A stretch of 64,000 nt of DNA from the NCBI RefSeq assembly GCF_014647675.1, contig NZ_BMPQ01000003.1:446373-510372 (forward strand), given 5' to 3'. Positions 61,516 to 64,000 of the stretch are shown piece after piece; the stretch's first letter is position 1; each line of letters opens with the position of its first letter. Below the pieces are notes generated by a model that saw only the letters and a list, made by a program, of their open reading frames with translations, was not told the DNA's origin and made no database searches. This DNA comes from Streptomyces flaveus. GTDB taxonomy: Bacteria; Actinomycetota; Actinomycetes; Streptomycetales; Streptomycetaceae. Made by a program: the position numbers and the translations under genes.

Positions 61516-62130
61516 ATGCTGACAGTGGGCCTGACCGGCGGGATCGGCGCCGGCAAGAGCGAGGTGTCGCGGCTGCTCGTGGAGTGCGGCGCCGTGCTGA
61601 TCGACGCCGACAAGATCGCACGGGAGGTCGTCGAGCCCGGAACTCCCGGCCTCGCAGCGGTCGTCGACGCCTTCGGAGAGGACATACTCACCCCGGACGG
61701 CAGCCTCGACCGGCCGAAGCTGGGCGCGATCGTCTTCACGGACCCGGAGAAGCTCGCTCTGCTGAACTCGATCGTGCACCCCCTTGTGGGCGCCCGCTCC
61801 CGCGAGCTCGAAACCGCCGCCTCCCAGGACGCCGTCATCGTGCACGACGTCCCGCTGCTCGCCGAGAACGGCCTCGCGCCGCTGTACGACGTCGTGGTGG
61901 TCGTCGACGTCGCCCCCGAGACCCAGCTCGACCGGCTCATACGGCTGCGCGGCATGACCGAGGAGGACGCCCGCGCCCGCATGGCCGCCCAGGCCACCCG
62001 CGAGAAGCGCCTGGAAACAGCGGACATCGTCATCGACAACGACGTACCGCTGGAGGAGCTGGAGCGGCGCGTCCGGGAGGTGTGGGCGGATCTTGTGCGG
62101 CGGGCACACCAGAAAACGACCTTGGAATAG
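61516..62130 (+). CDS. coaE: Dephospho-CoA kinase
   Basis: 204 aa. Catalyses the last step of coenzyme A synthesis, phosphorylating the 3'-OH of dephospho-CoA. P-loop [16 protein letters not shown] at the start, then [23 protein letters not shown] and [11 protein letters not shown]. It has the short form, without the C-terminal UPF0157/GrpB domain found in some actinobacterial CoaE. ATG 61516 lies 67 bp after the PAC2 stop. Confidence 0.96.
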   Translation: MLTVGLTGGIGAGKSEVSRLLVECGAVLIDADKIAREVVEPGTPGLAAVVDAFGEDILTPDGSLDRPKLGAIVFTDPEKLALLNSIVHPLVGARSRELETAASQDAVIVHDVPLLAENGLAPLYDVVVVVDVAPETQLDRLIRLRGMTEEDARARMAAQATREKRLETADIVIDNDVPLEELERRVREVWADLVRRAHQKTTLE

Positions 62131-62180
62131 CAGGCCCCGTCCGGGGCGTTGAAGCTGGGCAGTGAGGGAAGGAGTGGGGC

Positions 62181-62561
62181 GTGCCTGAGTTCAGTGGTTC
62201 CACCGGACCTACTCCGGAGACGCATGTCATCGACTTCCGCGCCGCCGAGCAGCTGCTGGCCGCGCGTGATCCGCGGGGCGCGGTGAAGCTGCTCGACAAG
62301 GTCATCGCCGCACACCCGGAGAACACGGCGGCACGGCTGCTGCGCGCGCGTGCCTTCTTCGCGGCAGCTCAACTGCGGCCCGCCGAGCTGGAGTTCACGA
62401 TCGTGCTGGAGCGCGAGCCGGACAACGCGTTCGCGCACTTCGCGCTGGCGCGTACGTACGAGCGCTCGGGCCGTCCCGAGCAGGCCATACGCCACTTCCG
62501 GCTCGCGGCGGCACTGGATCCGCAGCCGGAGTATGTGGCCGCGGCCCGCTTTGACACCTGA
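62181..62561 (+). CDS. Tetratricopeptide-repeat protein
   Basis: 126 aa containing three TPR-like helices pairs: AAEQLLAARDPRGAVKLLDKVIAAHPEN, AARAFFAAAQLRPAELEFTI (approximately) and AFAHFALARTYERSGRPEQAI. Likely a small adaptor. GTG 62181 follows GGAAGGAG. It trails coaE by 50 bp and may be in the same operon; a small hairpin (GCCCCG-TC-CGGGGC, 62134-62147) lies between. Confidence 0.85.
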   Translation: MPEFSGSTGPTPETHVIDFRAAEQLLAARDPRGAVKLLDKVIAAHPENTAARLLRARAFFAAAQLRPAELEFTIVLEREPDNAFAHFALARTYERSGRPEQAIRHFRLAAALDPQPEYVAAARFDT

Positions 62562-62577
62562 CTGCTGGTTCGATTGC

Positions 62578-62723
62578 TACCGCGCCCCGTGGGGGCGCGG
62601 GGCTGTGTCGATGTGCGGCTCCACCGCGATGGGGGTCCCCCAGCTCTGGGGGTCCCCCCAGGCCCTTAAGGCACTGGGGGAGAATTCGAGAGTGGGGGAG
62701 CGACCAGCCACGACGCCCCAGCG
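62578..62723. repeat. Streptomyces dispersed intergenic repeat
   Basis: CGCGCCCCGTGGGGGCGCGG hairpin followed by a GGCTGTGTCGATGTGCGGCT block, then GGGGGTCCCCC-type repeats (62631-62670) and GGGAGCGACCAGCCACGACG. Related in kind to the element at 29025-29085. It fills the gap between the TPR gene and the small membrane protein gene and may end transcription in both directions. Confidence 0.6.
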
Positions 62724-62751
62724 GCTTCGAACCGCATTGCCGGCGGAGCGC

Positions 62752-63015
62752 TCAGGGGCGTTTGTTCGGCGGCGGGTAGGGCGGGATGTCGGGGCCCGGC
62801 TGGTAGTGGGGACCTTGGCGGATGTGCCGGAGGATCATCGCCAGGTCGACGGTGATGATCAGCCACAGCACCCCGCAGGCGATCGCCCACCCGGGCCGCC
62901 CGGCGAGGGCGAAGGCCGCGGTTCCCGCAATCGCCCAGACCAGACCCCACGCGCTGAGCCACATGCGCGCTCGTAGCGCACTGCGCGCAGTCGTCGGTTC
63001 ACTGCCCGTACGCAT
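62752..63015 (-). CDS. Small membrane protein (DUF6343-like)
   Basis: 87 aa with a leader (RTGSEPTTARSALRARM), two membrane helices and a Pro-rich tail ending PYPPPNKRP. I recall it as DUF6343, a Streptomyces family of unknown role. ATG 63015 is preferred over GTG 63024, which would lie too close to the AGGAG. 35 bp divergent from the next gene. Confidence 0.75.
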   Translation of the reverse strand: MRTGSEPTTARSALRARMWLSAWGLVWAIAGTAAFALAGRPGWAIACGVLWLIITVDLAMILRHIRQGPHYQPGPDIPPYPPPNKRP

Positions 63016-63050
63016 CCGGATCACTACTCCTACTCGGAAACGTACTCTTC

Positions 63051-64000
63051 GTGGTGCACGTTCACCAAGAGGCGGACGAACGGGGAGCGGCTGTGCTGCT
63101 GGAGGCGCTGCGGGCCGACGAGAGGCTCGCGGAATGGCTGAGGGATCTGGAGAGCGAGGCCGTCCCGTGCGTGGAGGCCGTTCTTCCGGACGCCGTCGTA
63201 CTGCCGGACGTACTCCTCGATCTGTCCGTGCCGCATGAGTGCGTCAACGAACTCGTCGCGCAGCGGGAGAGGTTGGCGGCGGATCCGGAGGCGACAGCGC
63301 TGCTGCGACGGTGCGTCGGCCGGTTCGTACGTGACATGGGGGAGATCGGCAAAGGGTGGGAGCCGCCGGCCTTCCCCGAGTCCACGGGACCGCTCGGCCG
63401 AAGCTTCCACGTGTTCGTGTTCGTCGCCGCACTGCCGTACGTACGCGCGTACCACCGGGACCGGGGCATCCCGGAGGCCGTGTCCCGGCGCAGCCTCGCC
63501 GATCTGGGGCGGCACATGGCCGTGCACCGTCGGCGGCTCGGTACCTGCGGGCTCCTGGCGCCGTGGTGGCTCGCCCTGCACTTCCACGGGGAGCTGTACC
63601 AGCTGGGGCGGCTGCAGTTCCAGCGCACGCGGCTCGGCGGGCGCACGGGTCAGGCGGCCGCGGCCGCGGGTCTCGACACCGGCCCCGGCGGCCTCTGCCT
63701 GAGCCTGCACATCGCCGACTTCCGTGGGCCCCTGTCACCGCACGCGTGTGACCAATCGCTGGGCCTGGCACGGGAGTTCTTCGCCCGCCACTACCCGGAC
63801 GAGCGGTACGAGGTGGCTGTCTGCCATTCCTGGCTGCTCGACCCGCAGTTGAAGCGGTACTTGCCGGCGGAGTCCAACATCGTCCGTTTCCAGGAGCGGT
63901 TTCAGCTCGCGTACGAGGAGACGAAAGCGGACGACAAGAGCGCGGTGGGCTTCGTCTTCGGTGATCCGGAACTGCCGGTGAAGCGGCTGCCTCGGCGTAC
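63051..64000 (+). CDS. Acyltransferase-like protein (NAT_N/GNAT_C type), 3' truncated
   Basis: Reading frame open from GTG 63051 to the window edge, 316 codons, with no stop. It begins with a helical domain (LLEALRADERLAEWLRDLES), then FHVFVFVAALPYVRAYHRDRGIPE, LGTCGLLAPWWLALHFHGELYQLGRLQFQR and a C-terminal part with HIADFRGPLSPHACDQSL and FGDPELPVKRLP. From memory this resembles the N-terminal domain plus GNAT-like C-terminal domain of 'acyltransferase domain-containing' Streptomyces proteins. GTG 63093 after GGGGAG is an equally good start. Substrate unknown. Confidence 0.65.
   Translation, partial: MVHVHQEADERGAAVLLEALRADERLAEWLRDLESEAVPCVEAVLPDAVVLPDVLLDLSVPHECVNELVAQRERLAADPEATALLRRCVGRFVRDMGEIGKGWEPPAFPESTGPLGRSFHVFVFVAALPYVRAYHRDRGIPEAVSRRSLADLGRHMAVHRRRLGTCGLLAPWWLALHFHGELYQLGRLQFQRTRLGGRTGQAAAAAGLDTGPGGLCLSLHIADFRGPLSPHACDQSLGLAREFFARHYPDERYEVAVCHSWLLDPQLKRYLPAESNIVRFQERFQLAYEETKADDKSAVGFVFGDPELPVKRLPRR

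Overview
The window is high-GC actinobacterial DNA and looks like core chromosome of a Streptomyces. GTG starts, strong C/G third positions, ATGA/GTGA/TGATG stop-start overlaps, purine-rich ribosome binding sites and long perfect-stem terminators are everywhere. From memory, the backbone order (dsbA-like, lgt, VIT protein, gltBD, chitosanase, vWA protein, chorismate mutase, response regulator, pepN, 5'-nucleotidase, SIMPL protein, pyk, ANTAR regulator, livKHMGF, thioesterase, molybdopterin oxidoreductase, polA, DUF4184, rpsA, PAC2, coaE) resembles the S. coelicolor SCO2035-SCO1995 region. I could not align it. I saw no integrase, transposase, rRNA or CRISPR array.

Layout. 0-9 kb: end of a secreted thioredoxin-like protein, lgt, a VIT/CCC1 membrane protein and the gltB-gltD glutamate synthase operon, with a possible GlnR box upstream. 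9-12.5 kb: GH46 chitosanase, a vWA protein and an orphan cytochrome b (QcrB-like) without its complex partners. 12.5-22.6 kb: an accessory catabolic island of eleven genes matching the KstR2 regulon for the steroid C/D-ring intermediate HIP (methylhexahydroindanedione propionate). It holds two acyl-CoA dehydrogenases, an IpdF-like SDR, KstR2, FadA6, IpdC, IpdB, IpdA, EchA20 and two more SDRs. Two nearly identical 17-bp operators sit in its two divergent promoter regions. 22.7-29 kb: ankyrin/HEAT protein, zinc metalloprotease, chorismate mutase, receiver protein, aminopeptidase N. 29-35 kb: a lysine decarboxylase / N-monooxygenase pair (DesA/DesB-like, without DesC or DesD), a Tat-exported nucleotidase and a SIMPL protein. 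34.8-43 kb: pyruvate kinase, an unusual short-arm tRNA with a CAA anticodon, an ANTAR regulator and a complete branched-chain amino acid ABC operon. 43.3-50.2 kb: envelope protein and lipoprotein, a thioesterase, and a FdhF/YdeP-type oxidoreductase divergent from polA across a 76-bp nested palindrome carrying a DNA-damage (RecA-NDp/PafBC-type) promoter motif on both strands. 50-58 kb: DUF4184 membrane protein, secreted lytic transglycosylase, a 44-aa peptide gene, DUF3068 protein, a frameshifted hrpB helicase and a methyltransferase. 58.4-64 kb: rpsA with a textbook sigma-70-type promoter, PAC2 protein, coaE, TPR protein, a small membrane protein and a truncated acyltransferase-like gene.

How genes work together. 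GltBD makes glutamate. In the HIP island the dehydrogenases, SDRs, EchA20, IpdAB and FadA6 would open and beta-oxidise the last two steroid rings under KstR2 control. No HIP-CoA ligase (FadD3) is present, so the pathway is incomplete here. Lgt would lipidate the lipobox proteins seen at 43.0 and 44.4 kb.
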